Translations under genes and position numbers: made by a program
The notes under the pieces: model-generated
What the model saw: the letters and a program-made list of their open reading frames with translations, nothing else
What the model was told of the DNA's origin: nothing
The model's database searches: none
From: Siphonodentalium dalli
Taxonomy: Eukaryota; Mollusca; Scaphopoda; Gadilida; Siphonodentaliidae
Assembly: GCA_032622095.1 (NCBI GenBank)
Contig: CP136061.1
Location: forward strand, 57,615,301-57,679,300
Reading direction: 5' to 3'
Length of the DNA stretch: 64,000 nt
Part shown: piece after piece, positions 42,801-49,382 of the stretch
How positions within the stretch are numbered: the first letter of the stretch is position 1
Layout of the letters: each line of letters opens with the position of its first letter

Positions 42801-44925
42801 GCGAGAGATACCGCCATCTTTATATAGGTAAACAGAATGTAGGTACCGACAAGTATCAACAAATATTGTGCAGGGTGTTTCGTTTCCCTTTCAAAATGGA
42901 TTGACTTCTGGGTAATAATTTTGTGGGATAGTTGTGCCCCAGGGCTGCCTAACATAAGCACATCCCTGCATGTAAATCATCTTGCAATCAGCGTATGTTC
43001 ACCGAGGCTTTTTGCCGCTTGCATCTGGTTGCGATCTTCTGGATTCTCACTCTAGATCTCTGTCAGTATGGTGTTGGGTGAGTAAGTGATGAGATGCACA
43101 AATTGACTTGGCTTCAAACTGTCGCAGCTTTTAACCGTTTCATGATGGGAGCTTAGCTGGGGCAGCATTAAAGATCCTGTACCAGTGCATTCTCTTATGT
43201 ATGCGAGTCTCCCATAGGCGAGTCTCCCATAGGGAGCCTCACATATATAAGAAAATGCACTGGCTTACAAGGTCAAGGTAAATATTGTTAAGCCAATGTA
43301 TTCTCTTATATATGTGAGGCTCCCTACGTGAGACTCGCATATATAAGAGAATGCATTGGCACAGGGTTTTCACAAAATTGCAGGAAGCTCCAGTCATGGA
43401 AGGGTTAAAGGAAAAGCTGCAACCTAGTTTTGACAACAAGTGACAGATACAGTAATGCCCTACCGGTAAGTAATCGACTCCATAACCATAGCAGAGAGCT
43501 TTCCGATGAATGGCAACAAGCCATATTTGCGACTAAATCCTGAAAAGTTACCCATAATTCTGCTGTGGTTATGAAGTCGATTACTTAGGGCATTACTGTA
43601 GTTTTCATGTGTCTGTGTCACTGGTACTTGTGTATTATTACTATAACTATACCAGCACAATCTACCAAACCAAACTCTTGTGTTTTCCATAATTTGCACT
43701 GGTGTACACTCCAAAATTACACATTTGCCTGAGAACATATAATACTCGTTAACAACACCATGCAAAATCTTTCTATCAATGCTTGGTGAATCGTACTACA
43801 GGCCTTAAGATTCAACGAGAATCACCAAATCGATTCTCGTGAAACTTTTAAATTTTCAGTGGTTTATGACAAACTTGATTCAGCATTTGATTCTCGCAAA
43901 ATTAAATGTATTTTGAGCCCTGTACTAAGATCAAATCCTTTGCAATATACTTCCAAGGATGTGGCAAGGAGGGCCTTTTATCTTGGGATTTCGAAGAATA
44001 ATAATAAAAGTAACCATTGTAACATTAACTGACAGTTAAAGTAACCATGTGTACCCTATCAGGGGTTGATCCAGGCCATTTTCGATACCTGTATAAGGGG
44101 TTTGGGGACCATAAGTTTGGGGACCATTATGAGTCAACATACCGTAGCAGATTTCAAGACCAGATAGTATATGCAGAGAAAACAAAGACTTTTATTCACA
44201 GTTAGTAGTATACATATCTGAGAATGCCACTTACATGTACTAGTAAGTCTAGCCCATGCCAGACCATGCTCCAAAACTTCTAGAAGACTTTTACTTCAGG
44301 TCGTGAATACCTATTCTTACTCATACTGGAATATGTCCCAAAACTGTAGATACATGTATATCAAACAGTGGTTACTGGGGTCCTGTTCTTACTCCATGCT
44401 GGAACATGTCCCAAATCATTTAGAAGACTTTTGCTTCAGACAGTGACTACCAGGGCTCTGTTAATATCCCATGCCAGAACATGTAGCATAATGTTTTGCA
44501 TACACAGTCATGTTACAGATGTTTCTTTTCTTCGTAGGATGAGTGGTTTGGGATCTCCCAGTGGCATAGGGTGTCCCCAAATAAACTCTGGATCAGCCCC
44601 TGCCTATGTTCCCAAGCGCCTGAAATTAGTTCTGGGAATATGTTTTCTAGTTTGTACCCATCGTCCCTGATGTAACAACACATATAAAATTGCATGTGTT
44701 ATATGCCATGCTTTATAAATTTAGACAAATAAATATGTTTAAAACTAACAAAAGGGTACAAATGCCTTGATGTTTTTTTTTGGCGTACCAACTTCTTTAG
44801 CCAGCTGCATGTCATTCTTTTTCTATGTTTCAGAATCGTTACCAAGTCATAAAAACTTTACTTACCAAGATTTCCTGTCTGTTATGAGACATTTTTCTCG
44901 AATAGAACAGCGCTGTGGTAAATGA
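24571..44925 (+). CDS. NUS1: NUS1 / Nogo-B receptor, dehydrodolichyl diphosphate synthase regulatory subunit (five exons)
   Basis: NUS1 pairs with DHDDS in the ER membrane to form the cis-prenyltransferase that makes the dolichol precursor for N-glycosylation. Exons inferred: 24571-24847, 28816-28938, 35796-35951, 40226-40325 and 44834-44925, together about 248 residues (human about 293). Hallmarks: an N-terminal hydrophobic helix ([16 protein letters not shown]), LPLHAG and [20 protein letters not shown], a CSK in exon 2, [27 protein letters not shown] in exon 4, and a final [14 protein letters not shown]...EQRCGK. The C-terminal RCG keeps the RxG motif that completes the synthase active site. 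The first four exons join in one frame. The last canonical junction is off by one base (see findings). Introns are 4.0, 6.9, 4.3 and 4.5 kb and full of mobile elements. Confidence 0.9.
24853..24905 (-). repeat. short dispersed repeat abutting the NUS1 exon 1 donor
   Basis: TATCTGTAGTTGTTACGTCC ... GGCTTTTACAGGACGGG is the reverse of 62672-62724 (CCCGTCCTGTAAAAGCCAG ... GACGTAACCACTACAGATAC). It starts about five bases into the intron. Confidence 0.75.
24906..25328 (-). mobile_element. tRNA-derived SINE
   Basis: The minus-strand head GGAGCGGATAGCTCAGTTGG (from 25328) holds an A-box TAGCTCAGTTGG, and GGTTCAAATCC near 25260 is the B-box. The central block near 24980-25060 (GGGATCTTTAACGTGC...GGGACAGCCATTAGCG) matches the 12640-12720 block of the other SINE. 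Lies in NUS1 intron 1 in antisense orientation. Confidence 0.75.
25550..25690 (+). repeat. SINE-related fragment
   Basis: GGGTCAGATACCAAGTTTGT ... CAAAATGCCGACTTCCCATC is the inverse-order counterpart of 12760-12870, and it ends in a short C-run. Confidence 0.6.
25812..26095 (-). repeat. GGTCCCAATCGTCC minisatellite, copy B
   Basis: About ten units in reverse orientation (GGACGATTGGGACCTT) from 25818 to 25985, then an AT-rich tail that mirrors the lead of copies A and C. Confidence 0.8.
26183..26413 (-). pseudogene. MULE transposase domain fragment
   Basis: The minus-strand frame encodes [20 protein letters not shown] then [20 protein letters not shown] and [22 protein letters not shown] with the first catalytic Asp, followed by PFTQ...L.IHAFV, is typical of the MULE transposase core. 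A good acceptor (TTTGTTTACAG) precedes IEQ, so this was an internal exon. Homology stops after SMK at about 26183, where terminal-repeat sequence starts, so the rest of the DDE domain is gone. Residues TQV before TQLL look like a small insertion. Confidence 0.7.
26460..26780 (-). other. GC-richer open tract next to the MULE exon
   Basis: Higher GC than its surroundings. On the minus strand about 57 codons (starting [14 protein letters not shown]) run open to 26600, and a second open run ([18 protein letters not shown]) follows in another frame. Could be an upstream exon of the MULE gene or captured host sequence; no domain recognised. Confidence 0.3.
27030..27246 (+). repeat. GGTCCCAATCGTCC minisatellite, copy C
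   Basis: AT lead TGTAATAATTATTTAATAGG at 27032, then about seven units from 27112 to 27235, ending TCTCTGGATACC. Same order as copy A. Confidence 0.8.
27258..28815. repeat. rest of NUS1 intron 1: small duplications and a hairpin
   Basis: A roughly 72-bp tandem duplication sits at 27984-28128 (CCACATATTTAATTGGTAAG twice). An imperfect inverted repeat spans 28136-28232 (TATAAGCACGGGGTCTGATT against AATCAGACTCCGTGCTTATA). No coding exon seen apart from NUS1. Confidence 0.6.
28816..28938 (+). CDS. NUS1: NUS1 exon 2
   Basis: Acceptor TTTTCCAG, donor ACAG/GTGAGA, 123 nt, phase 1 to phase 1. Encodes [17 protein letters not shown] and NMNCSKQS, aligning with the family's FKRN...DCSKYS segment. Confidence 0.85.
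29105..29373. repeat. TTAA-type element, CCCTTTCTTTACTAAATAC family, decayed
   Basis: ATAACCCTTTCTATAATGAATGGATTCTCC at the left and CTTATTATCTGAACATTTCC, CGTCAGTGAGTATTTAGTA at the right match 51467-51734 and the ends of 56480-57266. A palindrome around ATGTTCAGATAATATGTTCAACAAACG lies in the centre. The TTAA flanks are degraded. Confidence 0.6.
29374..29879. other. no feature seen
   Basis: NUS1 intron 2 sequence with no gene and no repeat boundary that I can define. Confidence 0.4.
29888..31036. mobile_element. hAT-like non-autonomous element (1149 bp)
   Basis: Terminal inverted repeat CAGGCCTCAGC at 29888-29898 and its complement at 31026-31036, flanked by the 8-bp direct repeat GAAGGATA (29880-29887 and 31037-31044). 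The 8-bp duplication and CAGG terminus fit the hAT superfamily. Inside are small tandem repeats (TTTAGGGAGACTTCAGG; GTCTCTTCAAAAAGTCCGAC twice at 30485-30530) and a CG-rich stretch with GCGACTT/AAGGCGA words near 30945-31020. No transposase frame. Confidence 0.75.
31296..33404. repeat. roughly 160-bp tandem array, first block
   Basis: Opens with a stem cap TTTAGCTCAACTTTACTTTG ... AAAGTTTGAGCTATTGCCAT (31615; a variant cap at 31296). About eleven units follow with landmarks ACATGGCCGCCAGCAGCCAT, CAGGTCGTACCTTTGGTCGG, ATGAAATTTGTCATGGATGT and GACATGTAGATGGGAACGAG. Landmark spacing varies between about 124 and 166 bp. Short minus-strand frames here are repeat translations. Lies in NUS1 intron 2. 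Confidence 0.85.
31774..32639. repeat. 433-bp higher-order duplication within the array
   Basis: 31774-32206 is repeated at 32207-32639 with roughly nine differences visible by eye. The copies share odd unit-specific variants (GGAAAAAATACATGGCCGTC; GAGGTCGTTCGGTC with a deletion), so a block of about three units was duplicated as one piece. Confidence 0.8.
33405..35087. mobile_element. PIF/Harbinger-like non-autonomous element inserted in the array
   Basis: Ends GGCCAAAAGGAAGAATACCT and (complement) GGCCAAAACGAAGAATACCT match over 34 bp with two mismatches. TTA flanks both sides (33402-33404 and 35088-35090). Removing the element and one TTA restores the array sequence CTAAATCCTTTAGCACGGGC exactly. 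A 3-bp TWA target duplication with GG termini fits PIF/Harbinger. A composite repeat (33690-34310) lies inside. Frames of 108 and 117 codons on opposite strands are unrecognised. Confidence 0.75.
33690..34310 (-). repeat. composite repeat nested in the Harbinger-like element
   Basis: Begins AGAAGGTGACCCGACTTCGTCCGG, carries modules shared in reverse with 22735-23810, and ends with a short AC microsatellite (34268-34280) and CTTCCAAAATATATAATAGA. Confidence 0.5.
35091..35450. repeat. roughly 160-bp array, continuation after the insertion
   Basis: Resumes at GCACGGGCTACAGGTCGTAC, contains a small internal duplication of ATTTGTCATGAATGTTAATATTGACA (35135-35215), then decays after ATCTTGGATTTTAC. 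Confidence 0.75.
35796..35951 (+). CDS. NUS1: NUS1 exon 3
   Basis: Acceptor ATTGTTGCAG with a second CAG three bases on (a NAGNAG site), donor CAAG/GTGAGT, 156 nt, phase 1 to phase 1. Encodes [20 protein letters not shown] and later [11 protein letters not shown], matching the family's LAVKVLSPEDGK and C-terminal helix region. The long open frame upstream of 35796 is intronic. Confidence 0.85.
36190..36450 (+). repeat. AGCTCACCTGAG palindrome-capped repeat
   Basis: TTTAGCTCACCTGAGACGAA, GGTGGAGCTATAGTCATCAC, TGTCC/TCTGTC words and two degenerate units. NUS1 intron 3. Confidence 0.7.
36652..37667. mobile_element. hAT non-autonomous element (1016 bp)
   Basis: A perfect 18-bp terminal inverted repeat TAGTGATGTTCCGATAAT at both ends and an exact 8-bp target duplication ATAGAGGC (36644-36651 and 37668-37675). 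Subterminal CGGAATCGG / ATCGGCCGAT words are repeated at both ends, as is common for hAT subterminal sites. No transposase. Lies in NUS1 intron 3. The perfect ends imply a young insertion. Confidence 0.9.
37763..38027. mobile_element. MITE-B: TTAA element with two internal hairpins
   Basis: TTAACCCTTTCATGACTGG at the left and ...TTGAAAGGGTTAA at the right. Inside are two separate hairpins, each built from ATTCTCTTATAYATGCGAGY and its complement around a CTCCCATAGGGAG-type palindrome. They are joined by a linker ACAATATTTACCTTGACCTT GTAAGC. TTAA flanks suggest piggyBac/Kolobok-type mobilisation. Other copies: 13090, 39564, 41418, 43131, 46339, 47831, 51773, 53406. Confidence 0.8.
38030..39255. 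other. no supported gene (NUS1 intron 3)
   Basis: AT-rich sequence with no exon-like frame and no clear repeat boundary. Confidence 0.45.
39260..39412. mobile_element. MITE-A, single hairpin
   Basis: CTTGAAATAGGGTGTCTGTC then ATTTGCAGAATGAAGTCCCC, with the near-perfect inverse CATTCTGCAAATGACAAGAC then ACCCTATTTCAAGGCTTG. The core TTTAGTGATGCTA/TAGCATCACTAAATTC closes the hairpin. Other copies at 40795, 45016, 45813, 48985, 53125 and 55497. Confidence 0.8.
39564..39799. mobile_element. MITE-B copy
   Basis: TTAACCCTTTCATGATGG to ATGGAAGGGTTAA, with both hairpins present but the linker in reverse orientation relative to 37763-38027. Confidence 0.8.
40226..40325 (+). CDS. NUS1: NUS1 exon 4
   Basis: Acceptor TTGCTTTGTAG, donor ATAAT/GTAAGT, 100 nt, phase 1 to phase 2. 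Encodes [20 protein letters not shown] then WQMRLAEI, the most conserved segment of the family. Confidence 0.92.
40504..40650 (+). repeat. roughly 82-bp tandem duplication
   Basis: CTTCTTCATTAGAAATACC ... TTTATTTGAATGACATTTGA occurs twice in tandem with a few differences, about 180 bp downstream of NUS1 exon 4. Confidence 0.75.
40795..41222. mobile_element. MITE-A, long form with two hairpins
   Basis: Two MITE-A hairpins (40815-40910 and 41113-41205) flank a spacer of about 200 bp that contains TAGTTTCTTTTTCTGTTCTG and CCTATATCCC. The same spacer type joins the hairpins at 45016-45490, 45813-46243 and 55497-55960, so the double-hairpin form is the transposing unit. Confidence 0.75.
41418..41637. 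mobile_element. MITE-B copy, right end truncated
   Basis: Begins TTGAACCCTTTCATGACGGG and carries both hairpins. It stops after GAGAATGCATTGGCA, without the right AAGGGTTAA. Confidence 0.7.
41640..42155. repeat. degenerate tandem segment
   Basis: CATGGGAACCTGTGCACCTGCG / CATGGGAACCTGTGAACCTGCG with GATTATGAC...TCTGTC repeat about 130 bp apart (41780 and 41930). A short TTAGGG-like stretch lies at 42040-42065. No gene seen. Confidence 0.5.
42155..42182 (+). repeat. G homopolymer, 28 bp
   Basis: Unbroken run of G in NUS1 intron 4. Confidence 0.9.
42360..42510 (-). repeat. probable retroposon 3' end with ATCCT-type tail
   Basis: (AGGAT)n at 42363-42383 followed by AGTTTATTTACAATACACAC and a GGGGTAGCTTAGCCC / GGGCTG...CTACCCC pair. 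This resembles a LINE/SINE tail read in reverse. Identity not established. Confidence 0.35.
42510..43130. other. no supported gene (NUS1 intron 4)
   Basis: No exon-like frame. A short repeated motif CAGTTCCAGTTCCAGTTCCA lies near 42725. Confidence 0.45.
43131..43408. mobile_element. MITE-B copy
   Basis: TTAACCGTTTCATGATGGGA to CATGGAAGGGTTAA with two hairpins. The first hairpin has a duplicated CCCATAGG(C/G)GAG segment near 43205-43235. Confidence 0.8.
43450..43598. mobile_element. MITE-C copy
   Basis: CAGTAATGCCCTACCGGTAAGTAATC to CTTAGGGCATTACTG with TA on both sides (43448-43449, 43599-43600). The left inner arm is shortened. NUS1 intron 4. Confidence 0.8.
43770..44800. other. no supported gene (NUS1 intron 4, 3' part)
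   Basis: A degenerate motif CATGCYGGAACATGTCCCAAA...TTTAGAAGACTTTTRCTTCAG recurs near 44265, 44335, 44395 and 44470 at about 65-70 bp spacing. No exon other than NUS1 exon 5 is seen. Confidence 0.5.
44834..44925 (+). CDS. NUS1: NUS1 exon 5, with one-base frame conflict
   Basis: A textbook acceptor (TTCTTTTTCTATGTTTCAG) precedes AATCG. The family frame TCG TTA CCA AGT CAT (SLPSH) runs to EQRCGK and TGA at 44923-44925. Exon 4 supplies two bases (AT) to the split codon, but this exon then offers two As before TCG instead of one. A simple join therefore shifts frame and reaches TAA within about six codons. Confidence 0.8.
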
Positions 44926-45015
44926 CGGAGGTGAAATCCTAGGAAATATCAAGCTACATGAAGGAGTTCGTCGGGTTTTTCTTACACAGCTTACCTGGGA
45001 GATGTAAGCGGAGAT

Positions 45016-45490
45016 GTGATCAAGTCTGAATTTAATGTGTCTGTCATTTGCAGAATGAGGTCCCCAGATGATGAATTTAGTGATGCTATCCCACATAGTA
45101 GGCTAGCATCACCAAATTCACCGTCTGGGACCCTCATTCTGCATGTCCTGATCTGCTATTGGAAACATAGGCTCAGAATGAAGTTCCCAAATGGGTGACC
45201 GTGAATATTGTGATGTACACCTATTGGGAACCTCGATTATGCAATGTCTCGTCTGCCAATTTGGGCATATACATGTAGAGAAACTAAACTAATAAAGAAA
45301 TAGAATCTATGTGAAGAAGTTTTTATAGAAATTTTATAATAAAGAAACTTTCCAGAGAAGATGAGGCCTAAGCAGAATGAGGTCCCCAGAGGATGAATTT
45401 AGTGATGCTAGCCCGCTTTGTGGGATAGCCTCACTAAATTCACCCTCTGTGGACATCATACTGCAAATGACAGGCACCTTATTCTCAGGC
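45016..45490. mobile_element. MITE-A, long form, in the NUS1 3' flank
   Basis: Hairpins at 45053-45145 and 45373-45465 with outer ends TTTAATGTGTCTGTCATTTG and CAAATGACAGGCACCTTATT. It starts about 90 bp after the NUS1 stop. It contains AATAAA at 45291-45296 and 45338-45343, so the NUS1 transcript may end inside the element. Confidence 0.75.
45291..45343 (+). promoter_or_regulatory. NUS1: candidate NUS1 poly(A) signals
   Basis: AATAAA at 45291-45296 and 45338-45343, 370-420 bp after the stop codon. Both are part of the MITE-A spacer. Confidence 0.35.
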
Positions 45491-45812
45491 TTTGATCTGA
45501 TTCATAGATAGTATTTTCATATGTAAACATGTGCTTTGAATATTGCAGAAGTGTGAAATACTCAAGAAATGACTTGTGTTTATCAAGTTTATGAAGTTAC
45601 ACTCTTAAAATTTTAGACAAATACAATGATTCCTGGTGTGGTATAGTAAATTTGCCTTCAATCTTCATTGATGTATTTTTTCATAAACTTAATAGAAGCC
45701 ACAGGTTATTTCCTGTAATAAATCCAAGATTATTCATTATTATATTTTAGTCAACAGACTCGGACAACAATAACTTGTTGATAAAATTTTATCGACTTCG
45801 ACAAACTACACT

Positions 45813-46243
45813 GCCAGGCCTTAAAATATGGTGCTGGACATTTACAGAACGATGTCCCCAGAGGGTGAATTTGGTGATACTACCCCATGCAGCGGGCTAG
45901 CATCACTAAATTCATCATCTCTGGACCTAATTCTGCATGGTCTCATCTGCTATGGAGACCCTAGACTCAGATTTAAGTTTCCAGATAGTAATATCATGCA
46001 GTGTACTTTGATTATGCATTGTGTCATCTGCCAAATGGGCGTATTGAGAAACTAAACCAAAAAAAAAATAATCTTTCTAAAGAAGTTTCTATATAAACTA
46101 AAACAATTGTTAATTTGATAATAAGGATGCATTCCAGAGAAGATGAGGCCTAAGCAGATTGAGGTCACTGGTAGCGTTACTATATTAACCCTCTGGGGAC
46201 CTCTTTCTGAAATTGACCGGCACCATATTTTGAGGTCTGCATT
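45813..46243. mobile_element. MITE-A, long form, decayed
   Basis: CCTTAAAATATGGTGCTGGA with a hairpin at 45847-45940, a spacer with AGAAACTAAAC, and a partially deleted second hairpin (46158-46215) ending GGCACCATATTTTGAGG. Confidence 0.7.
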
Positions 46244-46338
46244 GCAGGCAAGAATGTTGACATGATTTTCATTTGATTGAATGTGATGTTCAAGTATTGA
46301 TAGATGAAATTAGCCCCTATCTGGATGGTCTTGCATTA

Positions 46339-46580
46339 ATAACCCTTCCATGACTGGAGAAATTTTGCAAAAGACATGATTCTCTTATACATGTATATGC
46401 AAGACTCCCATAGGGGAGCCTCGCATATATAAGAGAACACATTGGCCTAATAATATTGACCTTGTAAGCCAGTCCATTCTCTTATAGATGGTCCCTATGG
46501 TAGACTCACATATATACTAGTAAAAGAATGCACTGGCACAGGATCTTTAATGCTGCTCCGGTCCATCAAGAAAGGGTTAA
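46339..46580. mobile_element. MITE-B copy
   Basis: Left end TAACCCTTCCATGACTGGAG with a weak TTAA; right end AGAAAGGGTTAA. Both hairpins are present; the second contains an extra ACTAGTA. Confidence 0.75.
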
Positions 46581-46584
46581 TACT

Positions 46585-47110
46585 TGTTTTTGCCACCTAA
46601 ATGTAATAAAATGTGGCAAATACCCTATATGCAACAACTAATATTTACATATCCCATGTTTTTACACAAAATCATGATTGTTGGTTGGTCAATTTCTTAT
46701 TGGTCAACTCATGCATGTCAGACCCCATGTTGTTGTCAAAAATTGTTTTTATCAGAATAATTGGGCATTCATTTTAACCGTACAACCACAGACTAATCAA
46801 TGATATTCTGAGCTAGATTATTGGGCTAACTTACTGTGCTGCATGGTATAATCTCCTACTATGGACAGATTTCTAATGAATATAATAATAACTTAACCTG
46901 ATTTTGTGAAAATAAATGAGATAAAAGATGTATAATTATAAGAATTGAATGTAGTTAGGGGTGTGTGTTTGTTGAGGGATAATGTACAGTGCTGTCAAAG
47001 TTTAGTGGTTCACACAATGTGTCCAACAGCCACATCTCATTATCAGTAAATAAAGCACACCCAAACTACATTCTGTTCCCATTGCTTGTTAATGAGTATT
47101 TGGTCAAGAA
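46585..47110. other. no supported gene
   Basis: AT-rich, no exon-like frame, no repeat boundary defined. Confidence 0.4.
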
Positions 47111-47114
47111 AGGA

Positions 47115-47295
47115 TTAACCCTTTCAGTGCCAGGGGCCGATCTCATCGGCCCTAATGGTATGGTCTGTAGAGCCCTAAAAAAAAATTAAAAATAAAAAAA
47201 TGTTTTTTTTTTTTTAAAACAAACTGGATAAAACAAACTGGATAAAAAAATTGCAATAAATTGTAAAAAATAATAACAAATGGTGGAAAGGGTAA
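47115..47295. mobile_element. TTAACCCTTTCAGTGCC element, decayed
   Basis: Starts TTAACCCTTTCAGTGCCAGG followed by the GGGCCGATCTCATCGGCCC palindrome. A poly-A/poly-T interior follows, and the right end GGAAAGGGTAAA has lost its exact TTAA. Same family as 56211-56453. Confidence 0.6.
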
Positions 47296-47299
47296 AGCC

Positions 47300-47830
47300 C
47301 AAACAAATTAAATTTCTTTGTTAATATGAATCATACGTGACACATAATGGAGCAACCACACATGCATGAATTGTCTCAAATTTGCCTTTTATCGGAAACA
47401 TAAAGCAAAGAATTATTTATGTAACATCATGCAGTGGTCCCGGTGTAGACGACATGACAATATTTGTCATGCATTAATTGTGCAATCTTGTCTGGATTCT
47501 GACCCGCAAATTCAAAATTACGTAAATGACGTCGGAAACCATGACATGACGTCTTCACTGGTTTTCATTAAGCTAACCAACAAAATTTGTCTAAATAAAA
47601 CTAATAGACTTTAATCACATGGGAATTATTTGTAAGTTGTGAAGTATATAGCTAATTTCATTTCATTTCATCCCGATTCCGCGATTTGGAAATCTCCTGA
47701 CAGTTGCTAACAGGAAGTCACGTGACAATTTCTCCAAAATCCATACCCGCGATCTTTGAAAAATCATTGATGGATATAGAAAAAAATATATGACGTCATT
47801 CACCTGCGCCTAAGGTATAAACAACCACGC
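47300..47830. other. no supported gene
   Basis: An 82-codon frame (47366-47614) has no recognisable domain. Confidence 0.4.
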
Positions 47831-47944
47831 ACCATGTATTCTCTTATATATGCAAGGCTCCCTATCGGAGACTCGCATGTATGAGAATGCATTGGCACAG
47901 GGTTATCACTAAATTTCAGGAAGCTCCAGTCATGGAAGGGTTAA
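47831..47944. mobile_element. MITE-B, right half only
   Basis: One hairpin (ATTCTCTTATATATGCAAGG with CTCGCATGTATGAGAATGC), then CAGGAAGCTCCAGTCATGGA and AGGGTTAA. Confidence 0.7.
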
Positions 47945-48201
47945 TGATATACAATTATCTGAGAACATTGGTATTCAATTTAAATGCTTAAATAGTGTTG
48001 CATATACTCCACAGAGATGGAAATATTTGGGAATAATATATTCAAACAAATTGAACAACTAATAAATATTTTAAAACAGAAAATTGGCTGAAATACTGGA
48101 AGACTTGACAATCAACTGATTTAGATACAAAATTATACAACCATTTATCATAAACCCAAAGCAATATTCATTTAAATTTATTATATCTCTTCGTTGAAGT
48201 A

Positions 48202-48690
48202 TTAAAGGGACTCAATCCGAACAGAGGGTCCCCATCTCAACAGATTCCAACAACAACAATCCGATCAGAGGGTCCTATATTACTATTTCTTTGGCTTTGG
48301 GGGGTAAAAAATATTTGATTCGAGTCGAGGAACCCATCAAACAAAGCTCAGAGTTATTAGATATTGATTTTTGAAATTTGTTATGTTCTCGAGATGAGTA
48401 CTAATAATTGCCGTCAATTTCGTATCCTGCTCGAGATGTGTACACCAAAACAATATTCAAACAGACAAGGATGGATAACTCTAAAATCAAGTGGTAATAA
48501 TAACGCAATTTTGACTGAGTTCTGGGCCAGAAAGTATTCCCGATAATGAAAAATAATAGATTTCTAAAATCGATATCTAACAAATCTGAGCTTTGATGGG
48601 TGACTTCCTCGACTCGAATCAAATATTTTTGACCCCCGAAGCCATTGAAATAGTAATTGAGAGGAGTTTTATCGGATTGAGTACCTTTAA
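48202..48690. mobile_element. 489-bp foldback element with TTAA ends
   Basis: TTAAAGGGACTCAATCCGA and its inverse GGATTGAGTACCTTTAA. The arms extend through CTTTGGCTTTGGGGGGTAAA, TTTGATTCGAGTCGAGGAA and AAAGCTCAGAG-type blocks that pair over more than 150 bp. Partial copy at 1030-1290. Confidence 0.75.
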
Positions 48691-48984
48691 ATTGTCTTTT
48701 GTTGAATGTCGATGAATGTTGATATATCTGAAGATAAATTGATATCGTCCCACTGGCTTATTTTATTGATTAAGAATGATTGTTATCTATGAGAGCGTTT
48801 CATGATTTTCAGTTGTTGATTTTGTTAATACATGATGCATATGGGTTGTGAGTGTAATAAAAAGTAAGTTATTTATATTTGTACCGTCGCGTCTCAAATA
48901 AAATATTGTATCGAAAATTTGTTTGATCAAGCCTCATGGATAAATGAATGTAACCTGTATTAACCCTCTTACTGCCAGGTCTAA

Positions 48985-49241
48985 CCAAGACTTGAAATAG
49001 GTTGTCTGTCATTTGCAGAATGAGGTTCCCAGAGGGTGAATTTAGTGATGCTACCGCGCATAGTGGGCTAGCATCACCAAATTCACCCTCTGGGAACCTC
49101 ATTCTGCTGAGGTGTAAGCAGAATGAGGTCCCCAGAGGGTGAATTTGGTGATGCTAGCCCCGCTATGCAGGGTAGAATCACTAAATTCACCCTCTGGGGA
49201 CCTCATTCTGCAAATGACAAGACACCCTATTTCAAGGCTTG
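48985..49241. mobile_element. MITE-A, two hairpins with minimal spacer
   Basis: Outer ends CAAGACTTGAAATAGG and CCCTATTTCAAGGCTTG. Two complete hairpins are joined only by GAGGTGTAAG, so the whole unit is a hairpin of hairpins. Same form at 53125-53348. Confidence 0.8.
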
Positions 49242-49382
49242 GGTCTACCAGGTCAATATTGAAATAGATTGTGTCATTCCTCACAAGAATAGGGTGTCAA
49301 TGCACCCATATTATTCCATTTATGGATGCTAAATCAATTCCCATTAATCCTGTCAAAAATGTTTTTGTAAACTTCAACCATT

